Shown here in pieces: positions 47,059 through 59,415 of a DNA stretch of 64,000 nt. The stretch covers positions 16,233,373-16,297,372 of the forward strand of contig OY970820.1 of the NCBI GenBank assembly GCA_963853835.1, written 5' to 3'. Each line of letters opens with the position of its first letter. The first letter of the stretch is position 1. The notes beneath the pieces were generated by a model. It had not been told where the DNA came from. It worked only from the letters and a program-made list of their open reading frames with translations, and did no database searches. Source of the DNA: Calendula officinalis. Lineage: Eukaryota; Streptophyta; Magnoliopsida; Asterales; Asteraceae. The translations under genes were made by a program, and so were the position numbers.

Positions 47059-50000
47059 TTAGAGTACTGGAGAACTGCAAGGAGGCAGTTCTGTGTTTGT
47101 GAATTTGATAGACCATTGTAGGGATTTCTCAGGAGAAATTAAAATCCAGTTTGATTGTTCATTTTGAATCCATTTGTATTTAACAAACTTGGATGGTTTT
47201 TGATTTAGCTTAGGAGACGGAGTTGAGGAACCGGAATTTGGCGATTTAGGTGCAGACATAACGCGATAGACGGATTTAGATGATTTATGTGTAGGAATTA
47301 CTCGATAATCTGATTTAGGAGATTTAGGTGCAGATACTACACGATAAATTGATTTTGGAGATTTAGGTGCAGAAACTACACGATAAACTGATTTTGGAGA
47401 TTTAGATGCAGAAACTACACGATAAACTGATTTTGAGGATTTAGATGAAGAACGTGTAGTTAGAGATGTTTGAGATCGAGCAAGCATTGTTTTGCAGGGT
47501 TCTGGATAACAAATTGTACATGAATGAATGATTGAACCATTTTTATGCAGTACATCATGTCGAGGACCACATGGAGCATCTTTTCGAACAAAATATCGTG
47601 TATCATATTGGAAAATTGGTTGATAAGTTTTTCTGTCAAAATAAACTTTGTTTCCATTTTTATCTATTTTAACAACCAAATATACACCATTAATAGTGAA
47701 TTTAACAGGACGATAAATTGCAGAATCATACACAATACCATAAAGTGTAGCAGGAGAAATAAACTTTGTTGAGTTATTACATTTATTGGAATTAGAAAAA
47801 GAAGAAGCTAAAAACGAAGGAGATCTAGACTTCTTAAGCTCCTTGGACTTAAGTATACTAGACTTAGTCGAATCAGACTTCTTAAACTGCTCAACTTCTT
47901 TTACTCCGCTTTGCACTGCCTTCTTAAGCTTGTATTTTAAATTTCGATCTGAAAAATTCAAAACAGGTGAATTAGAATCTCATCTTAAAAGAATTGGAGT
48001 TTTAGGAGAAGAAGAATTAGCATTTTGAGACGTTGGTTTGGAAGAAGCATTTTGATTAGAAACCTGCTCATTAGAAATAGATTTTATTGCTACAATTTTA
48101 TCTTCTAATTCATGTATTTTAGTTTGTAGATCAGATTTTTCTTTGTCAAAAGCCTTATGGGTTTCATCGATTTCATTTTCCAGTTGGTAAATTTTCTTTT
48201 CAAAAATGAGAGATGGAACATAAATCTTTGGTGTTATCTTCTGTTGAAGTACAACATTATCTTTTATCTCAAAATCTTCAGGTGTTATAATTGGAAAATA
48301 ATCATCATTTTCAAATTGAGCCTTTTTAGTTTCATATGATTTATTTAATTCAGTGTAATTAACACTAATTTGGATATTCTCCTATCTTGCTCGGTTGAAA
48401 GTCTCTATTTCTTCTTCCTCATCAGTTATACGAACAAATCTTTGTGAGATCCCATGGTGCATGTATCTTGAATCATATAATGTAGGAACCATTTTGCATG
48501 CAGTCTTAAGATATTCAGGATTGTCTGCTCCGAGCCCTTCTCTTGAATTAAAATATTTAAAGTCTTTGGGCTTGTTAAGATGAATGGTTTGATCAGTGTG
48601 TCCTCTTTTGACAATCAATTCCTCAAGCTGTTTGATATGGGAATTCAATTTATTGGTTTCATGCTTAAGTGTGTTTATAATATTTTGTTTGGTTTTCATT
48701 TCATTTAATGAAGTTATTTTTTGTTCATGAATATTTTCAGTTAATTCTTTGATTTGTGAGTTTAAAGATTTAAACTGTTTTTCATTGTCGCCAAAATCTT
48801 GTTGTTTACGTGCCAACACATTTTTATTATATTGATATTCATGCCATGTTTTTGTTTATAATTTGTGATTGTGATCAAACTTAGCCTGTAATTCTGATAT
48901 TTGATTTTGTAACTCCAGATTCTCTTGTTTAAAAACTTGAGTTTGTTGAATATGATGAACAAGTTGATCACCTAGATGAGCATTTTGTTTATTTTGTTTT
49001 TTCAAAATATTTAAACGATCTTTAAGTTGATCATTTAAATCCTTTTCTTCTAAAAGTTTTTGGGTTAATATTTCTATTTGAGATATCTGAGTTTGGATAA
49101 AACAAGTATCAGAATTATTGGAAGTATTTTCATTAGAGAGAAGAGAAGTATGTACCTTGCCATCCTCATCGATTTCAATAACACGACCAGCAACCTCTGC
49201 ATTTTCTCTCGCCATAAAACACAAGTTGGATGAATGTTCTTCATCTCCAGGTTCAGAATCTTCCATCCAACTAAGGGCTTCAGCTAACAACACCTTTCCA
49301 ACCTCTATTTGCTTAGCCATGAGCATCTTTCGTTTAAAGTAATCAGAATCACGGACTTTAGGTTTCTTGCAATCACGTGAGTAGTGACCAGCAATACCAC
49401 AATTGTAACATTTTTTCGTTGGATCCAGTGGTGTAAGAGATTGCTTATCAGTTGTATTGTTTGATGCTGAAGCAGATGGAGCATATTTAAAATTCGAGGA
49501 CGATCTCAAGTTGTTGTTTGTGGGTTTTTTATAATACTTCTTCTCATAATTTGAAATAAGTGACATTGCTTGAAGTACATCTTCGAGTTCTTTTTGCAAG
49601 TCATCAGTTGTAGATGTCACAGGTGCCTCAACACTCTCTTTCATTTTAGACGCTGATGCATACAGACGATGTTGTTTTGTGAGCAGTGCAAGAGTATCAT
49701 CAATCTCTTGTTTAGTTTTCACTATGTTCTTAACCATGGGTTCATTTTGGTGCAAATATTCATAGAGTTCATGAATATCGATCAGACTGACATCTTTGTG
49801 TTGCATGACACTATTCCCAAATATTTCCCATTCTGGTAAAAGACTATGGACGAATTTGATATTGAGCTCCAGATTTTCTTTTAGCAAGTGGTTTTTGCGA
49901 AGTTCATTCATCAATGTACAATATCTATGATATGTACTTTCCAAATCTTCTCCATTTATGGCTTTGAATGATTGATAAGAGTTTAGGGTAGTAACCATCT

Positions 50001-50409
50001 TTGCTTTGTTGCCCAACACTGTACCCTCCATTTGCTTTCTGATTTCATCCCACAGCTCTTTACCAGTTTCAAGACTATCTAAACTGTTATAGATGTCGTT
50101 TGGTAAGCCTCGAAGCATAAATGAATATGATTGTACATCGGCTTTGGCCCTTCGTACTTGTTGAACTGAATATTAAGCGGGAGGAACACGACGTTTACCA
50201 CTGATAACTACAGGAGTAACATCCGGATCAGCAATAGCATCTTTATAAAATAATGCATTTCCATGCTCGAGGGATTCAAGAATTTCCACAGATAGCTCCT
50301 GGTTTTTGATAAAGTGGAGAAATCGTTTCTTCCACTGAGGATATTCTACTTGATATAACACGCGAGGTTTGAGATCAGATCCGATCGAAAGTGCATCTTT
50401 AGAAGTCAT
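47059..50409 (-). pseudogene. Gag of element 4, long form, interrupted by four stops
   Basis: One reading frame of roughly 1117 codons runs from the ATG at 50409 to the stop at 47059, broken in frame at 50173-50175, 48856-48858, 48382-48384 and 47980-47982 but with no frameshift seen. N-terminal capsid-like part: MLRGLPNDIYNSLDS, LWDEIRKQMEG and LRKNHLL. CCHC zinc knuckle CYNCGIAGHYSRDC at 49369-49410. After it come long coiled coils (48400-49130), a Lys/Ser-rich linker, a Cys/His cluster C-x7-H-x8-C-x2-C-x4-C at about 47500-47580, a run of 'SPKSVYRVVSAPK'-type repeats (about 47250-47430) and the terminus ELPPCSSPVL. The part after the knuckle is homologous to the whole intact ORF of element 3. 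Gag would package RNA and assemble the particle. Confidence 0.9.
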
Positions 50410-51379
50410 TTTAAAATGATTTAAAATGGTTGTGAGCTTAAATTGTTAATGGGTCGAAGACTTAGTTCGGGCCGAATTCTTATTGATCCAAAAATATGTT
50501 CGGGCCGAAGACTTATGTGAGCCGAACACTATTGGGCCGAAATTGATTAGTATGAATTAAAAATGTTCGGGCCGAACACCTATGTGGGCCGAACACTATG
50601 TAGTCGAACAAATAAATTGAGCCGAAGAAGTGTTATACCGAACAAATGAATTGAGAGGTTCGGGCCGAACACTAATGAATTGAGATGTTCGGGCCGAGCA
50701 TTGTATAGCCGAACACTTGAATAAAGATTGAGCCGAACTTAAGATCAGGCCGAACTCTATGGGATCGAACAATTGGGCCGAAGAATCTTGGGCCGAAGAT
50801 AGTGTTCGAGTGTCTTCGGGTCGAAGACTTGGGTTCGAGTAAGTTCGCGCCGAACAGTCGAGCCAAGAACTTGAGCCGCTGACTTGTGGAGTTCGGGCCG
50901 AACAAGTTGTACCGAACTAGCGTGAGCCGAACTTGTTCTTGAGATGTTCTTGAAGCCGAGGATTTTGACGTATGAACACAATTCGTTCAAAACTTCACCA
51001 TTTCGATCTGATTCTGCTCAATACTCGATCAATTTCAGTGATTCCAATCAAAATATGCTCGAAATTGCTTTTCTAATCATCTGATCCGATCATATATCCC
51101 AAAACATAACACATCTGATCGAATTTTTGATTTCAATCGAGTTTTGGAGCTTTTCTAGTTTTTCACAAAAATCTCTAAATTGAAGTGATTTGTTGATGGA
51201 ATTGATTGAAATATGATTCTATTCTGATTAGAATCACTGGAGATACATGAATCTTCAATCAAATCTTCAATATCTAACAAAAAATTCGCAGATTAATTCA
51301 CAGAGAACGAACGAACTATATCTTCAAAAATCTCAGATCTGAACCATCTCACCACGAATTTGGATCTACTCTTAGAGAG
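50410..51379 (-). other. Leader of element 4 with TTCGGGCCGAA repeats
   Basis: Between the PBS and gag, the region 50455-50945 has many copies of GTTCGGGCCGAA(C/G)A on the plus strand, the same self-complementary TTCGG/CCGAA core as in element 3 but more degenerate and more widely spaced. The part nearer the PBS is AT-rich without features. No coding frame is credible. Confidence 0.75.
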
Positions 51380-51398
51380 TTTTTGCTCTGATACCTAA
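51380..51398 (-). other. Primer-binding site of element 4
   Basis: The minus strand reads GGTATCAGAGCAAAAAC a few bases after the LTR end, matching the tRNA-Met site. Confidence 0.88.
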
Positions 51399-51660
51399 TG
51401 AGAGATCAAATGATGTTGAAATCAAGCTAATCCATGGTGATTCTAGAAGAAATTGAAGATTATGTGTGTGTATTGTGTGTGTGTTCTTGAGAGAGAGATT
51501 GAGATGAAGATGGAGCTTTCAAACGTATGTTTCAATAAGTGTGGGAAAAGCTTACAAATCAAGTCAACTTACATGTATATATACCTCCTACCACTTAACA
51601 CTACAAGTAGTTAGTTAACAAGATTAAAGGTCAAAACTAGTTACAAAAGTGGTCCTAACA
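51399..51660 (-). repeat. 5' LTR of element 4
   Basis: Same 262-bp repeat as at 40673, with TATATATAC on the minus strand near 51583 as a possible TATA box. Confidence 0.93.
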
Positions 51661-51854
51661 AGAAATAATTTATTTACGTTTAACTAAAGTTAAATGAATG
51701 CCTTAATGGTATTTACAAATGTTATAGCTTTATTATAAGCAGTTTTTTGTCGGTTTTAACATTATAAAGCATTTACCATTGCCATAAATAGAAGGCTGAA
51801 AATTCAGCCAACACATTTTCTATTTTTGTATCTCTTTTGAAATTTAAAAATAAT

Positions 51855-51925
51855 GCATGCCATGAGTTTCGAACCTGAGACCAATAAATCATCACACATT
51901 GTGTTAACCAACTGCGGTGCTTGTG
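51855..51925 (-). repeat. tRNA-like (SINE-type) sequence near the Helitron 5' end
   Basis: The minus strand has an A-box-like GCAGTTGGTTAAC and a B-box GGTTCGAAAC about 40 bases apart, as in RNA polymerase III promoters. No cloverleaf can be drawn, so this is a tRNA-derived repeat, not a tRNA gene. Confidence 0.45.
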
Positions 51926-52499
51926 CTGATGTTTAATGCTTTGTAGACAATAAATATATCCTCTTTTATGCTGAGCTTATTTACCGCGTCGTTTCAATTC
52001 CCCTTAACCTAACCTCGTTTTTTTTCTTCAACCTTTACGCTATCCCAAATGCTTGACACTTTGACAGTATCTCCTCGATTCCTTCCAATCGGGCCTTTGC
52101 AATTTGTCTCCTCGATCCCTTCAATAACATGTCAGTTCACTCACTCACAAATGTCCTCTATTTCATTTCACTCTCTCACAAAAATAGGGCTGGGGAATAT
52201 TACAACGATTTCACTATGTATTTGATTTCATATTGGTTTTGGAACTGGGGAAATTTTTTCCTTCAATACCATCTCCAGAGTATTATAGAAGCCATTAAAA
52301 CCCTAACCAAAGGCTCATTCATTCACTCATTTCATCCCAGATCTCTCTCGCTCAATTCGGTTTTCAAGTATGTTTTATGGTTCTTTCTACCGAGGCTATG
52401 ATATTTGACTGTATTGTTTAGAATAATTTTTTTGTTGAAATAGTAATTTAATTCTATATAATGATTGTATTGTTCTAACTTCATGCGAGAATTTTCATC

Positions 52500-52795
52500 T
52501 TTATACTGATGGAAGCAAATATAAGGATGCATCTGGAATTTTAAACGACGGATTTACTAGGTTACTTGATTTTGTTACATCAAACAATGTTATTGAATAC
52601 AACTCTGGAAAAACTGATAAATCTCTACTTTTAAAAGGAATCAACGTTGTCATTCTTTCACAAAATGATGAGGTATTTTTATCTATTAATCTTCATGAAG
52701 ATTTTTGTGTAATTTCTACTCAATTTTGGGTACTGACATATTTCTGCTCTGTACAGTTGCAATATGCTATAGATGAATCTTATATGCATCCAAAG
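52500..52795 (+). pseudogene. Two captured exons of an unrecognised gene
   Basis: A segment at about 52500-52672 encodes HLYTDGSKYKDASGILNDGF and continues open for about 58 codons to ILSQNDE, followed by a GTATTT donor. A second exon at 52757-52795, bounded by GTACAG and GTATTC, encodes LQYAIDESYMHPK in the phase left by the first. Phase-compatible splice sites argue for a real gene origin. I do not recognise the protein. There is no intact gene around it, so capture by the Helitron is the simplest reading. Confidence 0.45.
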
Positions 52796-53774
52796 GTATT
52801 CTTATGCTATTAATCTTTATGAAGTTATATGTATCCAAAGGAAAATTCAGTTCATATATGCAAATATTGAGGTTGGTCTGATTGCTAAAATAATCCAGAT
52901 TAAATACTGATTTATCCACTATTTATCCAGCTCTACATGCTTTGCAGGTTAGATCTAAAAAGTTTTTGTAAATCTTTATTATTCTTTTAGGGGGATTGGT
53001 TATCCTGCATTGTGGCCATCGAATATCCGCAAGTACAAGTTTGGTAGGTGTTGAAGTTGACACCAATAATTTTCTAATTTCCATGATGTTCTTTATTGCA
53101 TCCTTCAAAAGTGAAAGTGAAAATGAATATAATGTGTATGTAATTTTGTTTGTAGGGAGGAAACCTTCAACACTCTTAGTAGTGAACTGGACAGAAAACA
53201 ATCGTCCATAACTGGTACGTCGTTTAAACTTAATATTCATTTCAACAATTTAAGATTTAGAAATTTATATGAACGAGAAGTTGCGGCTTGATTAAGGTGT
53301 TATGTGATCAACCAAGATAAATGGATTCTGATCATTTGGATACAAATTCGAAAGCGTTTTATATAAATGAACCATAAACAAATATTAAAGAACCCGATCA
53401 ACAAAAACTGGTTTTGGCTGGTGAAGTATGTATGTGGTGTGAAACTTTGGACGGGTCCGATATTGAACAAACTATGTGGCCATGTGTTGCAGCGGCTGCA
53501 GGTAGTTGTCTTTTTTTTTTTCTTTATAACAATTTTTTTTAGTTTTTTTACGTAACAAAATACCATAGGCCCTACGTAATTTTGACCATTCTTATTGAAA
53601 TTAATACTATGTTTTTACGGAAGGCTTTGACAAGGGGATAAAACTGTACTTAATAGTCAAACAGTTGTCTCTGGTCTATCTCTATCTCAGGAAGTTAAAA
53701 TCTTCTAATTATGGTCATGACTTTACAAATTGTGTTCAGCATACCATTTTAGTAATACACATGGACCAACTCAG

Positions 53775-53896
53775 GTATAAAGTTGTGAAAGCATCAACTG
53801 GTGGAGGTCATACTGTTGTGTTGACCAAAGATGGTATTTCATTCTCTTTTGGTTGGAACAATCATGGGCAGCTTGGTACATGCTCAATGAAAAATG
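53775..53896 (+). pseudogene. Captured exon of an RCC1-repeat protein
   Basis: The exon follows CAACTCAG and ends at G|GTGAGT. It encodes KASTGGGHTVVLTKDG and FSFGWNNHGQLGT, the signature of an RCC1 blade (G-x-x-H-T-x-x-L/V-T-x-D-G...FGWNxxGQLG). RCC1 proteins are seven-bladed propellers acting as exchange factors, UV-B receptors or other regulators; only one blade is present here, so nothing can be said about which one. It is far too short to function alone and sits inside the Helitron. Confidence 0.7.
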
Positions 53897-54766
53897 GTGA
53901 GTTGGCAGGCTAAATTAAGTTGCTATGAAATGACAAAAATGCCCTTTTTTTTACAGCAAGTTGCAACTCCTTATTGTCTTTATTATGTTACAAAAGGTTA
54001 CATGTTGAGTAATAGAAACAACTAATCTAATTGAATTTGACCATAACTTAAGTTGGTGAATTTGACCCAATTACTTACAAATGGGACAATTGGGTCATAT
54101 TTAAGGGTGAAATAAAAGATAGTTAAAAGGAAACGGGTTGAAATTCATCCAAAGCTCCATCTATTAAATAAATCAGATCATTATTGAATATAATGATTTT
54201 TTTGTTCATATTTGACACCCTGATTATAACAAAACATTTTAAGATGTGGATGAAAAGTATTTCAGGTCACTTCGACCAGATTTGACATGCTTCCCTATAT
54301 CTAGCCCGCCCAAACCGCAAGTTTTTTTAAGTTTTTTCAACTTCTTAAGTTAACGTAAGCATGATTCTTTTTTATAAAATTTATTTATCATTAACATGTC
54401 AAGTTTATGCTAATGCATTTATTACCCCATGAAACAGGTATGATGCAACACGTTCAGATTATGTTTCAATGATCATAACAGATTTTGGGATGGCGAGTCT
54501 TTGTCATTAGTTTTTAGCAATCTTTGTGGCATGGTGAGTTGATGAAGTTTGTGATTGAGAATTATGGACACTTTCTTTCTTTTATTTCTTTTTGCGGGAA
54601 AATTAGTAGTTTTGTTGTATGTTGATGCTTAGTTGATGGTCATGTTGAAGAGTGCGATATTCTGCCTCTTCGAGACTCTGTGTTTAGTCTCGTGTGGCCT
54701 TGTAAACCCTATTATGGCTTTAGAACTCATTTTCAAGTTTTTGAATTAATGAGCACTATATTATTA
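53897..54766 (+). other. Helitron interior without recognised genes
   Basis: Noncoding, possibly introns of the captured locus. Nothing else could be supported. Confidence 0.4.
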
Positions 54767-57700
54767 CTAGCTGGTACCCGCGCAATGCGGCGGCGGGTAC
54801 CGTGTAATTATTATTTGCAGCGGCGATCGTGATGGTGGTAGCAGTAGTGTTACTACTTGGCTGTAGGTGATGGATCATCGTGACGATGGGTCGTGGCATT
54901 AGTAATTGTTGTGGTGGGTGATTGAGGCATTGTCGATCTATAATTTCACAATTTGTTGAAAGTTTACTAATTCTTGCAAGTTCTTCTTATTTTAGTTCAT
55001 TAGTATTTTAGAGTTTATTTGTACAACTAATCACCGAACTATCGTAGGAAGCACATCTGGCAATTTCAACACAATTGCTTATAAATTTTTGCATTAAAAT
55101 TATGTTTTATCACACAAAGAAATAGATATTAGCTTCAAGAAAACTTGCTAAACAGGTTGCAAGTTTTCAAAACTGAAAAGTAGTGCAAAACCTCCAAAAC
55201 ATAATACGAAGTATAATATACTTGATCAATTCAAACTGACGCAACCAGTACCCTAAGTTACCCATTAACCCGTTGTTCACCCAAGTAGTATTGCAAGCTT
55301 TTCACTACCGAAACTTAATACGATTTCAATATTTTCTAAGCTAAAATGCTAAAAATTTCCATGTATGCAGAAAAGAATAGTTATAGACTATATCAGTATA
55401 TCTCATACAATTACACATTTTGGTATGCAATCCAGACTAAACAATCTGTGATAAAATCTCATTAACAAACTTTGAATGAAATTTATCCCACTATAGATAA
55501 CTTGAAGCATTCCCACAAGCAATTCCAGCTGATATGGATAGTATCCAACCCTTGTATCAACCTAAAGTTAAGTAGCAGATCCAAATGGGTTGGGCCAACC
55601 CGTTACCACTTCATTTTTTATAATTTTTGAATTATTTTTATAGTTAATGCATTAGTTAAGATTATAAGACCAAAATTACTAAAATCATAATTATACTTAT
55701 TTAAATAAAACAAATTATTGGTAAATCGTTTATGAGATTATACAAACTAGCATTGAATTCGATTTCAACATGTTCTGAAGTTTGTTCCATTGCCTATATA
55801 ACCATTACAAAGTTTACATTTAACGTTTAGATTAGGCATTAGGTCTAGAAATATGAAAATACAATAATTTATAGTTAAAGTAATACCTGATTACACAAGT
55901 TGGTAGTGTGTGATTAAACCCAAACTGCAAATATAACCTGGTTATAAGACATGAGGTTAATAGTTAACTAACTGAATATTTGTATTAAAAAATTAAGTAA
56001 AAAACGAACATGCATTTGACTAAAATAATAATAATAATTAATTCCGTGCTTCAAAAATCAGTAAATTGTAATTAAAAGTTTTAGTAAATCTATAAATAAA
56101 TCACTAAAACCCAAACAAAAATCAAATAAAAAATTTACAACTGAAACCCCAATAACCATGCATTCAAAAATCAAAGAACCCAAAAACCCAAAACATTACA
56201 AAAACGCAATCAAAAGAAAAGCAAATTTCCTTCTTATAAACTTTTATAGAAGTTGATTACCATTTAATGATCAAAACCAAAATAGATACCCTTTTTATAA
56301 ATTTTTAAAAGAGTTTGTTACCCTTTAGTGATCAAAACAAAAGTACATACCCTTAAATGAACTTTTAATCAAAGTACATTACTCTTTTATGCATTTTTCA
56401 CTTTTATTAACAAGGCATGATGCATATTTTTTATAAACACAAAGATCCCTAAATAACAATTTTGAGGAAATAATCATGGATAATGGATTCATGGTGGCTG
56501 ATGTAATCGATACATTTTCTAGAAGCTGTTTATATTTGTTTTTTTCCGGGCATAGATTCGGTATAATTTTATAGGTTCTAATCTCTACATGCCAAAGACT
56601 TCATAAGATCATAATGTTGCATCTATGCTTTAGAGACGATGACCAACAACATGTACTGCTTTGTACGTAAATAACAATAAGGAAAAAATATATGTGGTGT
56701 AATTAAATAAATACATAAGATTCCATAATACACGACATCCAATATTTATACAAAGAATAAACTAAATTAAAAGAGATATACTCCTGATTTCAAGCCATGA
56801 TCACCATCCAAAATTTGAATATTCCATGTCTAAATAGTGACAAACTTATATCAGTTAACCCAATACCCGGTTAACCCAACAAATTTCACCAATATAGTTT
56901 GTTAAGTCTCTCTATAATAATATATAACAATTAGAATGTTTTGATATACATGACATTTAAAGTCTTACTGGTTGCTAATACAAGGATCTCATAGCCACCT
57001 TTACAATAAAAGAAGATGCTTGCTTTTTTCCTTTTAACTTTCTTTTATTAAATTTATTCCACTAAAATAGATTATTAGTAAATAGTAAAAGAATAATAAT
57101 TGAATTACTAAGCATCAAACAAAAGAATGAATACATTATAACTTTTAGAGATTAACAAAACACAGGAGAAAATAACAAAAAAATAATAATAAAATGGTTA
57201 GTAAATAAAAGATTATATATAAGCTTTAAAGAATTTGCAGACCTCAGATCTTTAATCAAGAAATCAATGATCTCCATCTGCTGCTATCACCTTCACTTGT
57301 ATCAGAATCCCTATCAACAAATTGCTTATCATTTAATCTACTATTTTAAACCTTAATTTCACGATTAACACGTGAAGATTCTCTTCTTTCCTTCTCTTGT
57401 ATCAGACAACAGATTCTTTCCTGCAACCAACCATGCCACAAATAATAATCAACTCATATTGATTGCCCATTCAGCACCATCAATACCATACCCTAAAAAT
57501 AAGCATAAAATCACATGAACAATTCCATTAATCACACATGCAACTACACGAGCTTTCAAAGGTCCCAAGAATCATTCATTCCAGGACTGCTCAAAAAAAT
57601 TAAAAAATTAAAAGAAAATAAGATAATTGGTCATACATTTTTTTGTCAAAATCAAAAAAGTTATTGAGAGAAGCATCTATAAGAAAGAACATTAGTTATT

Positions 57701-57941
57701 ATACAATTTCAAATGTTGGAGTAACGTACAATATCTACTATAAATTCTTAATTAGTGGAATAATGTTGTGTTCACCTTGCACTCAACAAGAACTGCAGGC
57801 CATGTTAACTTCGAATCTACTAACACACAATAAATCATTGAATGATTAGACTGCTAAATCAAGTTAAAGGAAAAATATTAAAAGCAGTTATGTTGCCAAA
57901 CAATTCCCATCTATGATACAACCCCTAATTTCATAGTAAGA

Positions 57942-58238
57942 TTATATAAATAGGTTTAGTGATTTACCAAAGCGGAGTTGAATGCTCAACTTCAATATCT
58001 CCTCTGCTTGCGATTCTTTTTCCAAACGAAAATGTTTCGGGTTTTGGTTTTTTATGATTCCTTGATTTTTGGAGATTTGTGTTAGGAAATCCTCTCGGAG
58101 GTGAAGAGGGTATTTGTATTGAGAAAGATCGAAGGAGCCGAAGAGGGTAATTGCAGACACGAAGGAACCGATGAGGCAGGAAAGTGAAACGACGGGGGAT
58201 ACGGGGGGTTTTTTAGGCAGGGATATTAAGGGTAGCAT
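57942..58238 (-). pseudogene. Open frame near the 5' end of the nested Helitron, unrecognised
   Basis: A 98-codon minus-strand frame starts MLPLISLPKKPPVSPV and contains FRLEKESQAEEILKLSIQLRF. Base composition differs from the AT-rich surroundings, so it may be the 5' part of a captured gene. No domain is recognised, and a chance frame cannot be excluded. Confidence 0.25.
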
Positions 58239-58283
58239 AGATCCGGATATGATTAGTTATTAGGAAAACTGAAACATCATACA

Positions 58284-58356
58284 TTGTAGTTCAGCTGGTT
58301 ATGGATGTTAGTCATTGTATGTTAGTCCCAAACTCCCGTGTTCGAACCCTGGTGGC
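58284..58356 (+). repeat. tRNA-like (SINE-type) sequence in the nested Helitron
   Basis: An A-box-like TAGTTCAGCTGGTTA and a B-box GTTCGAACCC lie about 55 bases apart. As in the outer Helitron it lies just inside the Helitron 5' end and points against the Helitron direction. It has no complete cloverleaf. Confidence 0.45.
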
Positions 58357-58631
58357 TGCCTAATATTTTAAACACAATTCAAACTAAAAATATAAAGTGT
58401 GTTGGCTGAATTTTAAGTCTTGCTAAATGTGGAAGGGGTAAATCCTTTATAATATAGTAGAGATATCCTATAGAAGGGAGATTTTTTGATAAAATGTTTT
58501 GTGTAACCTTTTGTGGCTTTTTGGTCAAGTTGTTTTAAATATCAATAGTGGAGTTTGGACTGTGTAAGCATTTGCTTGCCACGTGATGTAGTTACAGGTA
58601 TCCGCCGCCGCATTGCGCGGATACCAGCTAG

Positions 58632-59328
58632 TAACTATGTAATATCAGTACTTTCGTCTGCAATTCTATTTATTTTTTTCAATTTTCCTACATTTTATGT
58701 TTATTTAAGTTTCTACCTACTTGCTAAAATAACATGTGTAATCTACTAATTATGTCTCTTAATGTTATCTCTTAATTTTGACACATAACTTGATCAAATG
58801 GGTGGACGAATAAATAAGTATAAAAGACACAAATATCATTACTTTATTTTTTTAAACATTACATTTTAAACATTAAATTAGAAAAAAAAACATTCAACTA
58901 AATCAAAAAGGGGCATTACAATTGATAAAATATTTTATAATAATACTTCAAAATAAAAACCAAATTACATTATTATTTTAAATCGTCTTCTTCATCGTCA
59001 CGATCCAATTTCTACTACCAAATATTCTTTACTATATCATGTTAAAGGTAATTGTACACATATTAGTGTTCTAAAAGGCGCTCAATGACGACGCTAAGGC
59101 GTGACATGCGTCGCCCACATTAAGAAAGATCATGGCACCTATATAAGGTGTGTCTTAAAATACGACGCTATAAGACGCGTCTTATGGCGAGTTTTTTAAA
59201 TTTGAGTATGAAATTTAAATTTAAAAAAAATAATAAGATGTACACTTATAATTTAGATGCAAATTTTTTTGTGAACTTTTTATATAAATTATTATATAAA
59301 TCAATAAATTTATAATTTTTTGTAAACT

Positions 59329-59330
<2 letters not shown>
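58632..59330. other. AT-rich DNA, no gene
   Basis: A GC-richer patch at about 59072-59190 with repeated GGCG/GACGC motifs may be a MITE remnant, but its ends are not clear. Confidence 0.5.

Positions 59331-59411
<81 letters not shown>
59331..59411. repeat. (AT)n microsatellite
   Basis: About forty uninterrupted AT dinucleotides. Confidence 0.97.

Positions 59412-59415
<4 letters not shown>

Larger units (their letters stand above)
40673..51660 (-). mobile_element. Element 4: full-length Sirevirus-like Copia retrotransposon, decayed
   Basis: Two 262-bp LTRs in direct orientation (40673-40934 and 51399-51660) are flanked by AGAAA on both sides (40668-40672, 51661-51665). On the minus strand the order is LTR, PBS, leader with TTCGGGCCGAA-type repeats, gag, protease, integrase, reverse transcriptase, RNase H, about 2.5 kb noncoding region, PPT, LTR. 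Integrase before reverse transcriptase defines Copia; the long gag with C-terminal coiled coils and the repeated 3' motifs point to the Sirevirus group. No env-like ORF follows pol. The LTRs differ at about 7 of 262 positions by eye. Gag and pol contain several stops and frameshifts, so it is not autonomous now. Confidence 0.93.
54767..58463 (-). mobile_element. Minus-strand Helitron nested in the plus-strand Helitron (3697 bp)
   Basis: On the minus strand it begins TCTCTACTATATTATAAAGG at 58463 and ends with a hairpin GGTACCCGC...GCGGGTACC, two bases and CTAG (54770-54767). The host bases are A on the left (54766) and T on the right (58464) on the plus strand, exactly the A/T target of Helitrons. 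There is no Rep/helicase. Most of the interior (54980-57900) is AT-rich and unassigned. Confidence 0.8.
51750..58631 (+). mobile_element. Plus-strand Helitron carrying captured exons, interrupted by a second Helitron
   Basis: The 3' end is clear: a hairpin GGTATCCGC...GCGGATACC (58597-58625), two bases, then CTAG (58628-58631) and host T. The 5' end is inferred at TCGGTTTTAACATTATAAAG (51750), which aligns with the TCTCTACTATATTATAAAG start of the nested Helitron, as does the following sequence up to TTCAGCCAACACA. The preceding base is G rather than the usual A, so this end is less sure. No Rep/helicase is present, so it is non-autonomous. Its own sequence is 51750-54766 plus 58464-58631. 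Confidence 0.55.

Noticed and set aside
58284..58356. A tRNA gene
   Set aside because: A and B boxes are present, but no acceptor stem or full cloverleaf can be formed; better called a tRNA-derived repeat.
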